Shown: positions 25,404 to 35,627, counted from the stretch's first letter. The stretch: DNA of 64,000 nucleotides from an uncultured Oscillospiraceae bacterium (GCA_934481385.1 CAKSPD010000005.1:1-64000), one strand, 5' to 3'. Program-made: numbers and translations. Notes: a model not told the origin generated them from the letters alone.

Positions 25404-27008
25404 ATGTATTCTATGGAAAAACGTATTACTGCAATGGGAGTGATTCTTGAAACATTTTTTGCAGTAATAATATTCAGATTTTTTACACTGGCATCGAGTC
25501 CGCAGTACAAGGCACTTGCAAGCGAAAAATATACATCTTCGATAGAAATTCCTGACAGTGATGGAATAATATATGATGTGAATATGAATCCGCTGATAAA
25601 TGAAAATTATGAATATCTTTGTGTGGGGATTCCCGAAAAATCAGATGAAACTGCTATGTATTCATCAGCGAAAAATTCAGATGAGGTCAGAGAGGGCATA
25701 GCGTCCGGAGTTCCGTTTACATTCAGTTCACTTAAATATATACCCGAAAGCAAAAATGTATACAGTTTTAAAATTCCTGTAAGATATTCATTAATCCAGC
25801 CGGCACAGCATCTCATAGGCTATATTTCGCAGGGAGAAGGCGTTGACGGAATAGAATATGCCTTCAATAAGCTTTTAAGAAACAATAAAAGCAGTGAAAT
25901 AAAATATATGACGGACGGATTCGGATATATGCTTGACGGAGAAGAAGTTGAAGTTATTAAAAATCCTGAAAATGTATCAGGAATTGTAACATATATAGAT
26001 AAAAATATTCAGGAAATATGCGAAAATGCCGGAAGAAATATTGAATGCGGTGCAATAGTCGTAACAGAAGTAAAAACCGGAAATATTACTGCTATGGCAA
26101 GTTTTCCAAGATACTCTGTTTATACTCTTGAAGATGATGTAAATGATAAAAACTGCCCCATGATAAACAGAACGCTTTATTCATACAGTGTAGGTTCAAT
26201 ATTCAAGCTTGTAACTGCATTTGAAGCCATTGATGAGGGACTCGAAAGCTTTGAATATAACTGCACAGGAAGTATAAATATTGACGGAAGAATTTACAGA
26301 TGTCACGACCACAGCGGTCACGGAAATCAAAATCTTGAACAGGCTATGACAAATTCCTGCAACACATATTTCATAGCACTCGGACAGAAACTTGATATAA
26401 AATCATTCAGGGAAAAAGCCTTTACACTCGGATTCGGACGTGAAACTCCGCTTGCATCAGGAATAACAGGTTCAGGAGGTGTTCTGCCGACAGAAAAGGA
26501 TTTGTCACTTTCAGGAGAACTTGCAAACTTTTCATTCGGTCAGGGAAAGCTTACTGCCACGCCTTTGCAGATTTCACAGATGACATGTGCAATTGCAAAC
26601 AGCGGAAATATGCCTGTTTTAAGAGTAATAAAAGGCTGTACTGAAAACGGAAAAAGCGTCATAAACGAAAAAAAGATACAGTATGCCTATACTATGGACA
26701 GAGATACATCATTCAAACTTCAGTATCTTATGATGTCTGCAATAAATAAAAATGAAAATTCAAAAGCCTGCCCTGATAACACTACGGCATGTGCCAAAAC
26801 TTCAACTGCACAGACTGACAGATTTGATGATGACGGAAACGAAATATATAATTCGTGGATTACCGGATATTTTCCTGTTGACAAACCACAGTATGCTGTA
26901 ACTGTTCTTGTCGAAAACGGAGGATATGGAAATGATTCCGCTGCACCTGTTTTCCGTGAAATTGTTGAAAATACTGCTGAATACATGAAAATTTCAGAAA
27001 ATCATTGA
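25404..27008 (+). CDS. Class B penicillin-binding protein (transpeptidase) with KTS in place of KTG
   Basis: The roughly 534-residue membrane-anchored protein starts best at ATG 25404, with GGAGA about 10 nt upstream; the hydrophobic segment at about residues 9-28 is the anchor. The transpeptidase domain has the active-site motif SIFK (S265-K268) and SCN in TNSCNTYF. The third motif is KTSTAQ at 465-470, where KTG is expected. An N-terminal dimerisation-like domain (about 45-200) precedes it, and there is no PASTA domain. It would cross-link peptidoglycan in septal or spore walls (PBP2/SpoVD group); which one is not clear. Its end overlaps the alaS promoter. Confidence 0.85.
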   Translation: MYSMEKRITAMGVILETFFAVIIFRFFTLASSPQYKALASEKYTSSIEIPDSDGIIYDVNMNPLINENYEYLCVGIPEKSDETAMYSSAKNSDEVREGIASGVPFTFSSLKYIPESKNVYSFKIPVRYSLIQPAQHLIGYISQGEGVDGIEYAFNKLLRNNKSSEIKYMTDGFGYMLDGEEVEVIKNPENVSGIVTYIDKNIQEICENAGRNIECGAIVVTEVKTGNITAMASFPRYSVYTLEDDVNDKNCPMINRTLYSYSVGSIFKLVTAFEAIDEGLESFEYNCTGSINIDGRIYRCHDHSGHGNQNLEQAMTNSCNTYFIALGQKLDIKSFREKAFTLGFGRETPLASGITGSGGVLPTEKDLSLSGELANFSFGQGKLTATPLQISQMTCAIANSGNMPVLRVIKGCTENGKSVINEKKIQYAYTMDRDTSFKLQYLMMSAINKNENSKACPDNTTACAKTSTAQTDRFDDDGNEIYNSWITGYFPVDKPQYAVTVLVENGGYGNDSAAPVFREIVENTAEYMKISENH

Positions 27009-27032
27009 CTTTTTCACTCAGTCTGCTATAAT
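27005..27032 (+). promoter_or_regulatory. Sigma-A promoter of alaS
   Basis: TTGACT (27005-27010) and TATAAT (27027-27032) with a 16-bp spacer; the -35 box overlaps the PBP stop codon. Confidence 0.8.
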
Positions 27033-27071
27033 ATATTATGTATTTTTATTATTAAAAAGGAGATTTTTTAT

Positions 27072-29696
27072 ATGCAGTGGACAGGTCTTAATGAACTGAG
27101 AGAAAAATATCTCTCGTTCTTTGAAAGCAAAAACCATACAAGAATGGCAAGCTCCTCACTCATTCCGCAGGGAGATAAAAGCCTTCTTCTTATAAATTCA
27201 GGTATGGCTCCGTTAAAAAAATTCTTTCTCGGTCAGGCTACACCTCCTAACAAAAGAGTTACAACATGCCAGAAATGTATCAGAACTCCTGATATTGAAA
27301 GAGTAGGAAAAACTGCACGCCACGGCACTTATTTTGAAATGCTCGGAAACTTCTCATTCGGCGATTACTTCAAGACAGAGGCTATCGAATGGGCTTGGGA
27401 ATTTCTTACAAAAACTCTTGAAATTCCGGCTGACAGACTCTGGATTACTGTTTTTGAAAGCGATGATGAGGCTGAACAGATATGGACTGATAAAATAGGT
27501 ATCCCGAAAGAACGTATCATAAGACTCGGAAAAGCTGATAACTTCTGGGAACATGGTTCAGGCCCATGCGGTCCTTGTTCAGAAATTCATTTTGACAGAG
27601 GCGAAAGCTACGGCCCTTTTGAAAACTTTGAACAGGCAAGCGACTGCGACAGAGTTATAGAAATATGGAATCTCGTTTTCAGCCAGTTCGACAGTGACGG
27701 AAACGGTCATTATGCTGAAATGAAAAACAAGAATATTGATACAGGTATGGGACTTGAGCGTCTTGCATGCGTTATGCAGAACGTTGACAACCTCTTTGAA
27801 GTTGATACAGTTCAGAATATTATGAAACACATCAGCAGAATTGCAGGTGTTGAATACAAGAAAGATAAAAAATCAGACGTATCACTTCGTGTAATTACTG
27901 ACCATATCAGAAGTACAACATTTATGGTTGGTGATGGCGTTATGCCTTCAAATGAAGGCAGAGGATATGTTCTCAGACGTCTTTTAAGACGTGCGGCACG
28001 TCATGGCAGACTTCTCGGAATTACAAAACCTTTCCTCTGTGAAGTATGCGATACCGTTATAAATGAAAATAAATCCGCATATCCTGAACTTGCTGAAAAG
28101 AGAGAATATATAAAGAAAATTATTTCTGTTGAAGAAGAATCATTCGCAAAGACAATTGATAAAGGTTCTGAACTCCTTAATTCCCTTATCGAATCAGCAG
28201 GCGATTCAAAAACACTCTCCGGTGATGATGCTTTCAGACTCTCCGATACATACGGTTTCCCGATTGACCTTACAATTGAAATCTGTCAGGAAAAGGGTAT
28301 TGATGTTGATACAGACCGTTTCAATGAACTTGTCAAGGAACAGCGTGAAAAATCAAGAGCTGACCACCTCGCAAAAGCAAATTCATCATGGGCTGACAAC
28401 AGCATAAAAATTGATGCTCCGAAAACAGTATTCACAGGATATTCAAGTTTCAGCGAAACAGATTCAAAAGTTCTTGCAATATATAAAGACGGTGCAGAAG
28501 TTGAAACTGCTGTTGAGGGCGACAACGTTGTAATAGTTCTTGACAAAACTCCTTTCTATGCGGAAAGCGGTGGTCAGACAGGTGACTGCGGAACTATATG
28601 CAATTCAAATTCAGGCTGTGCCGTTGTTGATGATACAATAAAATCAGAGGGACATTTCCTTCATATTGCAAACATTACAGAGGGAAGCATCTCAAAGGGC
28701 GATACTGTAAATGCATCTATTGATTCTGAAAAGAGAAAGGCTACTATGAGAAATCATACATCAGCACATCTTCTTCAGAAAGCTCTCAGAGATGTTCTCG
28801 GTGAACATGTTCATCAGGCAGGTCAGCTTGTAAACGAAAATGCATGCCGTTTTGACTTCTCGCATTTCAGTGCATTGACTCCTGAAGAAATCCAGAAAGT
28901 TGAAAACAAGGTCAATTCTGAAATTTTCAGTGCTGTTGATGTAATTACAAGGGAAATGCCTATCGAAGAAGCAAGAAAACTCGGAGCTATGGCACTTTTC
29001 GGTGAAAAATACGGAGATACCGTAAGAGTTGTTCAGGCTGATGATTCAATTGAGTTCTGCGGAGGTACTCACGTTTCAAATACTTCTGAAATAGGTCTTT
29101 TCAAGATTGTTTCAGAAAGCTCTGTTGCATCAGGCGTAAGACGTATTGAGGCTGTAACAGGCTGGGGCGTTCTTAATCTTATAAACGGATACAAGAATAC
29201 AATTGCAGATTCCGCAAAGGCTCTTAAACTTGCAAACCTTACTGAACTTCCTGAAAAATGTTCTGCTGTTGCAAATGAACTCAAGGAAAAAGAAAAGAAA
29301 ATCGAAAGTCTTGGTCAGCAGATTGCAAATTCACAGATTTCAGGAATTTTTAACAATGCCAAAGAAATCAACGGTATTAAAGTAGTTTCTGCAAAACTTG
29401 AAAATACAAACAAGGATATGCTCCGCAAACTTGGTGATGCTCTCAAATCAAAGGAAACTTCTTTCGTTGCAGTAATTGCAGGAATTTCTGACGGAAAGGG
29501 TACATTCTATTGTGTATGTACTGATGATGCTGTCAAAAAAGGTGTTCACGCAGGAAAAATCGTTCAGAAAATTTCTGCTGTTACAGGCGGTAAAGGTGGC
29601 GGACGTCCTGACAATGCTATGGCAGGTGCAGGAGATACCGCAAAAATCAATGATGCTCTTAATATTCTCGAAACTGCTGTAAGTGAAATGCTTTGA
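27072..29696 (+). CDS. alaS: Alanyl-tRNA synthetase
   Basis: The 874-residue class II synthetase has the N-terminal catalytic core (LRVITDHIRSTTFM, GRGYVLRRLLRRAARHGR), the editing domain with HTSAHLL (about 565-571) and FCGGTHV (about 662-668), and a C-terminal GGKGGGRPDNAMAGAG DHHA1 segment. AAGGAG precedes the ATG. It heads a long plus-strand run of housekeeping genes. Confidence 0.98.
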   Translation: MQWTGLNELREKYLSFFESKNHTRMASSSLIPQGDKSLLLINSGMAPLKKFFLGQATPPNKRVTTCQKCIRTPDIERVGKTARHGTYFEMLGNFSFGDYFKTEAIEWAWEFLTKTLEIPADRLWITVFESDDEAEQIWTDKIGIPKERIIRLGKADNFWEHGSGPCGPCSEIHFDRGESYGPFENFEQASDCDRVIEIWNLVFSQFDSDGNGHYAEMKNKNIDTGMGLERLACVMQNVDNLFEVDTVQNIMKHISRIAGVEYKKDKKSDVSLRVITDHIRSTTFMVGDGVMPSNEGRGYVLRRLLRRAARHGRLLGITKPFLCEVCDTVINENKSAYPELAEKREYIKKIISVEEESFAKTIDKGSELLNSLIESAGDSKTLSGDDAFRLSDTYGFPIDLTIEICQEKGIDVDTDRFNELVKEQREKSRADHLAKANSSWADNSIKIDAPKTVFTGYSSFSETDSKVLAIYKDGAEVETAVEGDNVVIVLDKTPFYAESGGQTGDCGTICNSNSGCAVVDDTIKSEGHFLHIANITEGSISKGDTVNASIDSEKRKATMRNHTSAHLLQKALRDVLGEHVHQAGQLVNENACRFDFSHFSALTPEEIQKVENKVNSEIFSAVDVITREMPIEEARKLGAMALFGEKYGDTVRVVQADDSIEFCGGTHVSNTSEIGLFKIVSESSVASGVRRIEAVTGWGVLNLINGYKNTIADSAKALKLANLTELPEKCSAVANELKEKEKKIESLGQQIANSQISGIFNNAKEINGIKVVSAKLENTNKDMLRKLGDALKSKETSFVAVIAGISDGKGTFYCVCTDDAVKKGVHAGKIVQKISAVTGGKGGGRPDNAMAGAGDTAKINDALNILETAVSEML

Positions 29697-29704
29697 TATT
29701 TTCC

Positions 29705-29725
29705 AGAGGGGACGCTGTCCCCTCT
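29705..29725 (+). terminator. GC-rich hairpin after alaS
   Basis: Perfect 9-bp stem AGAGGGGAC / GTCCCCTCT with a 3-nt loop lies 9 nt after the alaS stop. No T-run follows, so it may be a weak terminator or an mRNA-stabilising element. Confidence 0.5.
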
Positions 29726-29768
29726 TACCGAAAACTTTATTCTTTAATTTTAAGGAGATGTTTTATTT

Positions 29769-30125
29769 ATGGATTGCTTATTCTGTAAAATTATAAACGG
29801 TGAAATTCCAAGCACTAAAGTTTATGAAAATGAATATGTATATTGCTTCAAGGACATTAATCCTATTGCACCTATACACTATCTTGTAATTCCTAAGGAA
29901 CATATTTCAGGTGCATCTGAAATTACTGCGGAAAATTCTGCCATAGTTGCAAAGATATTTGAGGCTATTGCTGAAATTGCAAAGGCTGAGGGTATTTCAG
30001 ACGGTTTCAGAGTAGTTACAAACTGCGGTGAAAATGCAGGTCAGACTGTTCACCATCTTCACTTCCATTTGCTCGCAGGTGTCAAAATGGGCTGGGGTGC
30101 AGATGCCGTTCAGCCTGTTGAATAA
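29769..30125 (+). CDS. HIT-family nucleotide phosphoramidase (HinT-like)
   Basis: The 118-residue protein has CLFCKII with zinc-type cysteines at the N-terminus, FKDINPIAPIHYLVIPKEHI and the histidine triad HHLHFHLLAG (about residues 97-106). HinT-type enzymes hydrolyse purine nucleoside phosphoramidates, including aminoacyl-AMP adducts, which suits its place behind alaS. AAGGAG precedes ATG. Confidence 0.93.
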   Translation: MDCLFCKIINGEIPSTKVYENEYVYCFKDINPIAPIHYLVIPKEHISGASEITAENSAIVAKIFEAIAEIAKAEGISDGFRVVTNCGENAGQTVHHLHFHLLAGVKMGWGADAVQPVE

Positions 30126-30140
30126 TAGGAGAATTAAAAA

Positions 30141-30680
30141 ATGTCAGATTCATATAAAATGACTATTGCAGGACTTGAGAGGGAACTCCCTCTCTGTCCT
30201 CTTAATGATAAAATTGATATAGCTGCATTTATAATGTTTTCAGATGTTGAAATAACTGTTAAATCGGCTGAGGAACTTATAAAAAAATGCCCTGAATGCG
30301 ATGTTATAATAACTGCTGAATCAAAGGGAATACCTCTTGCTTATGAAATGGCAAAACAGCTTGGAATACCTTATGTTGTTGCAAGAAAATCCGTAAAACT
30401 TTATATGAAAAATATTGTATCAGTTGAAGTAAAATCAATCACTACTGCCAATGTTCAGACACTCTATCTTGACGGTTCAAAGGCTGAAATGCTTAAAGGA
30501 AAAAGAGTTCTTATTGCAGATGATGTAATAAGTACAGGCGAATCCCTTAAAGCTCTTGAAAAACTTGTTGAAACAGCAGGCGGTATAATAACCGCAAAAA
30601 CAGCCGTTCTTGCGGAAGGTGATGCTTCTGAAAGAGATGATATTATATTTCTTGAAAAGCTTCCGCTGTTCTTTAAATGA
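30141..30680 (+). CDS. Phosphoribosyltransferase (adenine PRTase-like)
   Basis: The 179-residue protein has the PRPP loop LIADDVISTGESL (about residues 121-133) and an ITAESKGIPLAYEMAKQLG segment as in type I purine PRTases. The N-terminus (MTIAGLERELPL) differs from canonical Apt, so the base preference (adenine, xanthine or regulator-like) is not certain. It overlaps comEC by 4 nt. Confidence 0.82.
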   Translation: MSDSYKMTIAGLERELPLCPLNDKIDIAAFIMFSDVEITVKSAEELIKKCPECDVIITAESKGIPLAYEMAKQLGIPYVVARKSVKLYMKNIVSVEVKSITTANVQTLYLDGSKAEMLKGKRVLIADDVISTGESLKALEKLVETAGGIITAKTAVLAEGDASERDDIIFLEKLPLFFK

Positions 30681-32656
30681 AAAGAAAATTAGTTTATATA
30701 TCCGCTTCGTATGCTGTCGGACTGATTTTTGCATCAATATCGCTTGAAAAATATGGAATAACTGTTATTCTTGCGGGATTTCTCATATTTTTCTCAATTT
30801 GCAGAGCCGGAAATACAGATGTTAAGAAAATTGCTGTTATACTGATTCCGCTGGTTATATCATTCTGTGTTTACAGATTTTATAATTTCTATGTGTATGA
30901 AACACTTCTGAAATATAACGATACTGAGGGATATTTTTCAGGGAAAATTACTGATATTACTGACTATGGTCAGGATAATTCAGGATATATTCTTGACGGA
31001 ACTATAAACAATATTATCGATGCAAAAATTTTCTGCTATAACAGTTCCTATAACTGCAAAACCGGTGATATTATGTCTTTTGACTGCACATTCAAGGATT
31101 TTGACAGCGACTATCTTTTCGACAGCAGAGGATATTATAAACAGAAAAATATATATCTTTCTGCCGGTGATATAAAAAATCTTCAAATAACTGAAAACAA
31201 TGATTTCCTGTTAAGGAATATGCTTTATGATTACCGTAACAGAATGATTTCAGAATTTCGTTTGAATATGGACAAGGATACAAGTGCTTTTCTTTCTGCA
31301 ATGGTTTTTGGTGACAAATCGGATATTGACAGCTATTCAAAAACTATGCTTTACCGTTGCGGAATAGGTCACATTATGGCTGTATCAGGAATACATGTTT
31401 CAATATGTGCAGGGTTCATAATTCTTATACTTAAAAAGCTGAGAATGAATAAATTTATTTCATTCGGAATAATCTGTCTTTTTCTTTCAGCTATGGTAAT
31501 AATTACAGAGTTTCCTGTATCAGCTGTGAGAGCATCAATAATGACCATTTTGTTTTATAGTGCAGGTTTTTTCCGGCGTGAAAATAATACGCTCAATTCA
31601 CTGGCACTTGCTGTTCTGATTATATGTGTTTCAAATCCCTTTGCAATACACAATCAGGGATTTTTGCTTTCAGTCAGCGGTACTTACGGTGCAGGTGTTT
31701 TTGCACCTTATATGACAAAAAATATTGATTCAAAAATAATAAAAAATCTGCTTTCAATGTTCTTAATATCTGTATGCGTTATGCCCCTGAGTATACTTTA
31801 TTTTGATGAAGTATCAATAATAGCTCCTCTTGCAAATATGATTTTCATACCGCTTTGCAGTATTGCACTGTTAATCGGTCTGGTTTTCGTAATGTCGGGA
31901 GGTCTGATAAATCTGCTGTTTATAGCAAAATATATTATAAAACTGATAACATTTGCAGTCAATCTTATGGGAAACAGTCAGTGGATATATATAAGCGGAA
32001 ATTCATACACTGTTTTTATTGTTCTTATATCACTTTTTGTTTTCGGACTCTGTGTTTATCTTCTCACAAAAAGCAGAAAAAATATCAATGCTGTGATATT
32101 ATGCGGTATCATTTTTATGTCCGTATATAATCAGATTTTACATATAGGCAGTAAAGATATTTTTGAAATAGCTTTTCTCGGAAAAGGCAGAAATGTATGT
32201 GCTGTGATAACCTATAACGGAAATGCTGATGTAATTGACCTTTCAGGGTATTTCAAATCTCCGCAGTATGTAAAAAAATATCTTTCTGAAAATCATATCA
32301 GAAGTATAAACAATCTGATTATTTCAAAAAACTATTTTTCAGTTTCACCGTCCTATAAATCTGCACTTGAATTTTCAGATATTGAAAATATATACAGATG
32401 TTCGGAAAATGAAATTCAACTGAAATATAATAACTATAATTTCAGCTGTAACAATGGTGTTCTTACTGTCAGCTATGACAAATATTCCGTATTTGTTTCG
32501 CCTTACATATACAACGGTGAAACAGCGGATATTTTTATTTTTTACGGAAAACCGAAAAATAAAAATCTGCCGGAAAAATTTATTGCCTGCAATCAGGACT
32601 GCAATAATTTTTCACTGAAATTCACCGAAAAATCTTTAAGTGTAAGGAGGCTTTAA
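30677..32656 (+). CDS. comEC: ComEC/Rec2-family DNA uptake channel with degenerate C-terminal domain
   Basis: The 659-residue polytopic protein has the N-terminal ComEC domain with two initial membrane spans and an OB-like soluble segment (about residues 75-175). The competence channel core follows, with GIGHIMAVSGIHVSIC (about 229-244) and FPVSAVRASIM. The C-terminal domain (about 495-659) still has the beta-lactamase-like start (FEIAFLGKGRN, where LDVGQGD is usual) but lacks the HxHxDH metal motif. It should form the DNA channel; the nuclease-like part appears inactive. It sits in a conserved comEC-holA arrangement. Confidence 0.88.
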   Translation: MKRKLVYISASYAVGLIFASISLEKYGITVILAGFLIFFSICRAGNTDVKKIAVILIPLVISFCVYRFYNFYVYETLLKYNDTEGYFSGKITDITDYGQDNSGYILDGTINNIIDAKIFCYNSSYNCKTGDIMSFDCTFKDFDSDYLFDSRGYYKQKNIYLSAGDIKNLQITENNDFLLRNMLYDYRNRMISEFRLNMDKDTSAFLSAMVFGDKSDIDSYSKTMLYRCGIGHIMAVSGIHVSICAGFIILILKKLRMNKFISFGIICLFLSAMVIITEFPVSAVRASIMTILFYSAGFFRRENNTLNSLALAVLIICVSNPFAIHNQGFLLSVSGTYGAGVFAPYMTKNIDSKIIKNLLSMFLISVCVMPLSILYFDEVSIIAPLANMIFIPLCSIALLIGLVFVMSGGLINLLFIAKYIIKLITFAVNLMGNSQWIYISGNSYTVFIVLISLFVFGLCVYLLTKSRKNINAVILCGIIFMSVYNQILHIGSKDIFEIAFLGKGRNVCAVITYNGNADVIDLSGYFKSPQYVKKYLSENHIRSINNLIISKNYFSVSPSYKSALEFSDIENIYRCSENEIQLKYNNYNFSCNNGVLTVSYDKYSVFVSPYIYNGETADIFIFYGKPKNKNLPEKFIACNQDCNNFSLKFTEKSLSVRRL

Positions 32657-32657
32657 A

Positions 32658-33695
32658 ATGCCTAAAACTGAGGCAAAAAAAATTTTTTCACAGCTTAAAA
32701 AAAATGAAATTCATAATATATATTATATATACGGACAGAACACTGTCGGTGCTGAAGGTCTTGTAAAGGCAATAATCAGAAAAACTACCGGTGATTACAG
32801 CGATTTTTCACTTACTAAAATTGAAGGAAAATCAATCAGTATTACAGACCTTTCAGATAAAATTGAAATGTTTCCTATGCTTTCTGATTATAACTGTATA
32901 CTTATAGATGATTATAATGCTGATGAACAGAAAGATAATATAAACAAATCACTTGCTGAACTGCTTAAATCAGTTCCTTCGCAGACTGTTATAATATTCA
33001 GAATAACTGCAACGGATATTAAAAAAGGCAAAAAAACAGTATCTCCGAAAAACAAAAAAATTACTGATATTGCAGAAAAATATGGTGTACTCTGTGAATG
33101 CACAGTTCCCTCAACGGCAGAACTTTCAAGATATATTATATCATCTGTTCAGAAAAACAACTGCTCAATATCAAATCAGTGTGCTGTTGAACTTGCAGAG
33201 TATTGTCTTAATGATACTCTAAGCATAAGCAACGAAATACAGAAATTATGTTCTTATGTCGGAAACGGTGAAATTACTTCTGATACTATAAAACTTCTTG
33301 TTTACCGACAGAGTGATACTGATATTTACAAGCTTGCAAATGCTGTATGCCGTTCTGACAAAAAATCTGCTTTTGAGGCTCTTGATGAACTTCTTGCACA
33401 GAAAACTGAAAGAGTAAAAATTCTTTTTGCGATTTCAAGCTCATTTATGGATATGTACAGGGCGAAAATTGCACTGCAACAGGGAAAAAATTTAAACCAG
33501 ACTGCTCAGGATTTTTCTTATCAGTGGGAATTTGTTCTTAAAAACGCTTTCAGGGATTGTTCAAAAATATCACTTTCAAAGCTTAGAAAATGCCTTTCAA
33601 TACTTCGTGATACTGCACTCACTTTAAATTCTTCATCAGGAAATGAAAGAGTCATAATGGAAGAAACCATATCAAAAATGCTTACGCTCGAATGA
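32658..33695 (+). CDS. holA: DNA polymerase III delta subunit
   Basis: The 345-residue protein matches HolA: a YIYGQNTVGAEGLVKAI N-terminal P-loop-like region, IIFRITATDIKKGKK, and the C-terminal SDTDIYKLANAVCRSDKKSAFEAL-type segment. It opens and loads the sliding clamp within the clamp loader. It begins one nucleotide after comEC, the usual Firmicute order. Confidence 0.9.
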   Translation: MPKTEAKKIFSQLKKNEIHNIYYIYGQNTVGAEGLVKAIIRKTTGDYSDFSLTKIEGKSISITDLSDKIEMFPMLSDYNCILIDDYNADEQKDNINKSLAELLKSVPSQTVIIFRITATDIKKGKKTVSPKNKKITDIAEKYGVLCECTVPSTAELSRYIISSVQKNNCSISNQCAVELAEYCLNDTLSISNEIQKLCSYVGNGEITSDTIKLLVYRQSDTDIYKLANAVCRSDKKSAFEALDELLAQKTERVKILFAISSSFMDMYRAKIALQQGKNLNQTAQDFSYQWEFVLKNAFRDCSKISLSKLRKCLSILRDTALTLNSSSGNERVIMEETISKMLTLE

Positions 33696-33705
33696 GGTGA
33701 ATTTT

Positions 33706-34293
33706 ATGCTGAAAATTAAAGAGGCTGTTATAGTTGAGGGAAAATATGATAAAATAAAGCTTTCTTCTGTTGTTGATACTGTAATAATTACAACAGAGGG
33801 TTTCAGAATATTCAAAAATCCTGAAAAATTATCGCTCATAAGATACTATGCCGAAAAAACAGGAATAATAATTCTCACTGATTCCGACAGTGCAGGTTTC
33901 AAAATAAGAGGTTTCCTGAAAGGTGCTGTAAACAAAGGTAGAATTATAAATATATATATTCCTGATATTTTCGGAAAAGAAAAACGCAAGGAAAAGGCAT
34001 CGGCTGAGGGAAAACTCGGTGTTGAGGGAATACCGGTAAAAATTATTTCTGATGCTTTCAGAAAAGCCGGTATTTCTTCATCAGACGAACCCTCAAAAAA
34101 CGATATAACAAGTGTTACTTTTTTTGAACTCGGACTTTCAGGGAAACCTGAAAGCAAATCAAAGAGAATAAAACTTCAGAAATATCTCGGACTTCCTGAA
34201 CTTATGTCTGCATCTTCCCTTATGGAAATACTTAATACTATGTATACAGCAAATGAACTTAAAGAAATTATCAGACAGTCCGAGGTGATTTAA
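33706..34293 (+). CDS. rnmV: Ribonuclease M5
   Basis: RNase M5 matures 5S rRNA. The 195-residue protein has the Toprim motifs VEGKYDKIKL (about residues 8-17) and ILTDSDSAGFKIRGFL (about 55-70). The family C-terminal domain contains LGLPELMSASSLMEIL. ATG at 33706 with AGGTG 7 nt upstream is preferred to an in-frame GTG at 33697. Its stop overlaps the MBOAT start as TAATG. Confidence 0.92.
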   Translation: MLKIKEAVIVEGKYDKIKLSSVVDTVIITTEGFRIFKNPEKLSLIRYYAEKTGIIILTDSDSAGFKIRGFLKGAVNKGRIINIYIPDIFGKEKRKEKASAEGKLGVEGIPVKIISDAFRKAGISSSDEPSKNDITSVTFFELGLSGKPESKSKRIKLQKYLGLPELMSASSLMEILNTMYTANELKEIIRQSEVI

Positions 34294-35627
34294 TGGAGTT
34301 CAGTTCTGTTTTTTTTATAATATTTTTTCTTCCCGTTTCTGTTATAATATATTATCTTACTCCGGCAAAGTACAAATCATATGTACTTCTCGGAATAAGC
34401 TCCGTTTACTGCGGAATGATTAGTATATATCTTCTTGTCCTTGTATATGCTCTTATAACAGCAAATTATTTTCTTGCTCTGAAAATTGAAAAAAGCTCAG
34501 GAAAGATTTTATATATAATATCGCTTTGTCTTAATATAATTCTGCTTACCGCACTCAAAACAAAACCAATATTATCTCTTGTTATGCCGATGTATTCGCA
34601 GAATATATTTCTTCCTGTATGCGTATCATTTTTTATGCTTGAATTTATCGGATACATAACAGATATAAAGAATGAAAAAATATTTGCTGAAAAAAATTAT
34701 CATTTATTTGCTCTGTATATACTCTTTTTCCCAAGGTTTTTAATGGGTGCTGTAACATCATATCAGGATTTCTATATATTCTCAAAACGTCCGAGAATAA
34801 ATCTTTCAATCCTCGGCAGAGGTCTTGTAATATTTATAAAAGGGCTTTCAAAAAATATTATTATAGGCAGATATTTATATCCTTTATGGAATATTGTAAA
34901 GGAAATTGAACCCGAAAAGCTCTCTGCTCTTTCGGCATTTCTGGGTATATCTGCATTTATTTTCAGTTTTTATTTCTGTCTTTCAGGAATACTTGATATG
35001 TCTGCCGGAATATCATGCTGTTTCGGATATAAAATTCCGCATGATTTTGACCACCCGTTTTTTACTTCGGGATTATCGGATTTTCTTTCAAGGTGGCATA
35101 TAAATACAGTAAAATGGTTCAGAGAATATATTTTCAATCCGCTGAAAAAAATTTCAGGAACTCTTGCATCAGTTTCAGCATGGGTTCTTATTGGTTTATG
35201 GTATGAGCTTTCATGGAATAAACTTATATGGGGTCTTATTATTGGTCTTGCTCTTTCACTTGAAAGATTTGCAAAATTCAGAAATATAATATATACTCTT
35301 GCAATATCATTGATAAGCTGGATTTTCTTTTCACAATCATCAGTAGGCGATTCACTGATATTGATAAAAGCTCTTTTCGGTGGCTGTCATGGATTTGTGG
35401 ATTCACTTTCATTTTATCTTCTTAAATCATATATAGTAATTCTTCTCATTGCAGTATACACTTCAACAGACCTGTTTAAAAATCTCAGCGAAAAAATAAA
35501 GGATAATGAATATCTTTCAGTACCATTTGGAATAGTTATGCCGTTTGTTGATGTTTTTCTTCTTATCATAAGTCTTTCGGCAATCGTATCGGACGGAAGT
35601 CATTCGCTTTCCTTAATGTTCGGATAG
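34293..35627 (+). CDS. MBOAT-family membrane O-acyltransferase lacking the invariant WHG histidine
   Basis: The 444-residue polytopic protein is AlgI/DltB-like: about ten membrane segments and the family motif FLSRWHINTVKWFREYIFNPL-type sequence near residues 265-285 (H269 present). The second signature, normally GLWHGxxW around the catalytic histidine, reads GLWYELSW with Y304 instead of His and Glu instead of Gly. Such proteins normally export acetyl groups to a wall polymer with a DHHW/AlgJ partner, encoded here 9 nt downstream. The change suggests loss of catalysis or a changed mechanism. It couples to rnmV by TAATG, although functionally unrelated. Confidence 0.86.
   Translation: MEFSSVFFIIFFLPVSVIIYYLTPAKYKSYVLLGISSVYCGMISIYLLVLVYALITANYFLALKIEKSSGKILYIISLCLNIILLTALKTKPILSLVMPMYSQNIFLPVCVSFFMLEFIGYITDIKNEKIFAEKNYHLFALYILFFPRFLMGAVTSYQDFYIFSKRPRINLSILGRGLVIFIKGLSKNIIIGRYLYPLWNIVKEIEPEKLSALSAFLGISAFIFSFYFCLSGILDMSAGISCCFGYKIPHDFDHPFFTSGLSDFLSRWHINTVKWFREYIFNPLKKISGTLASVSAWVLIGLWYELSWNKLIWGLIIGLALSLERFAKFRNIIYTLAISLISWIFFSQSSVGDSLILIKALFGGCHGFVDSLSFYLLKSYIVILLIAVYTSTDLFKNLSEKIKDNEYLSVPFGIVMPFVDVFLLIISLSAIVSDGSHSLSLMFG

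Noticed and set aside
29705-29725. Strong intrinsic terminator ending the alaS transcript
   Set aside because: The hairpin is perfect but no T-run follows, so full termination is not supported.
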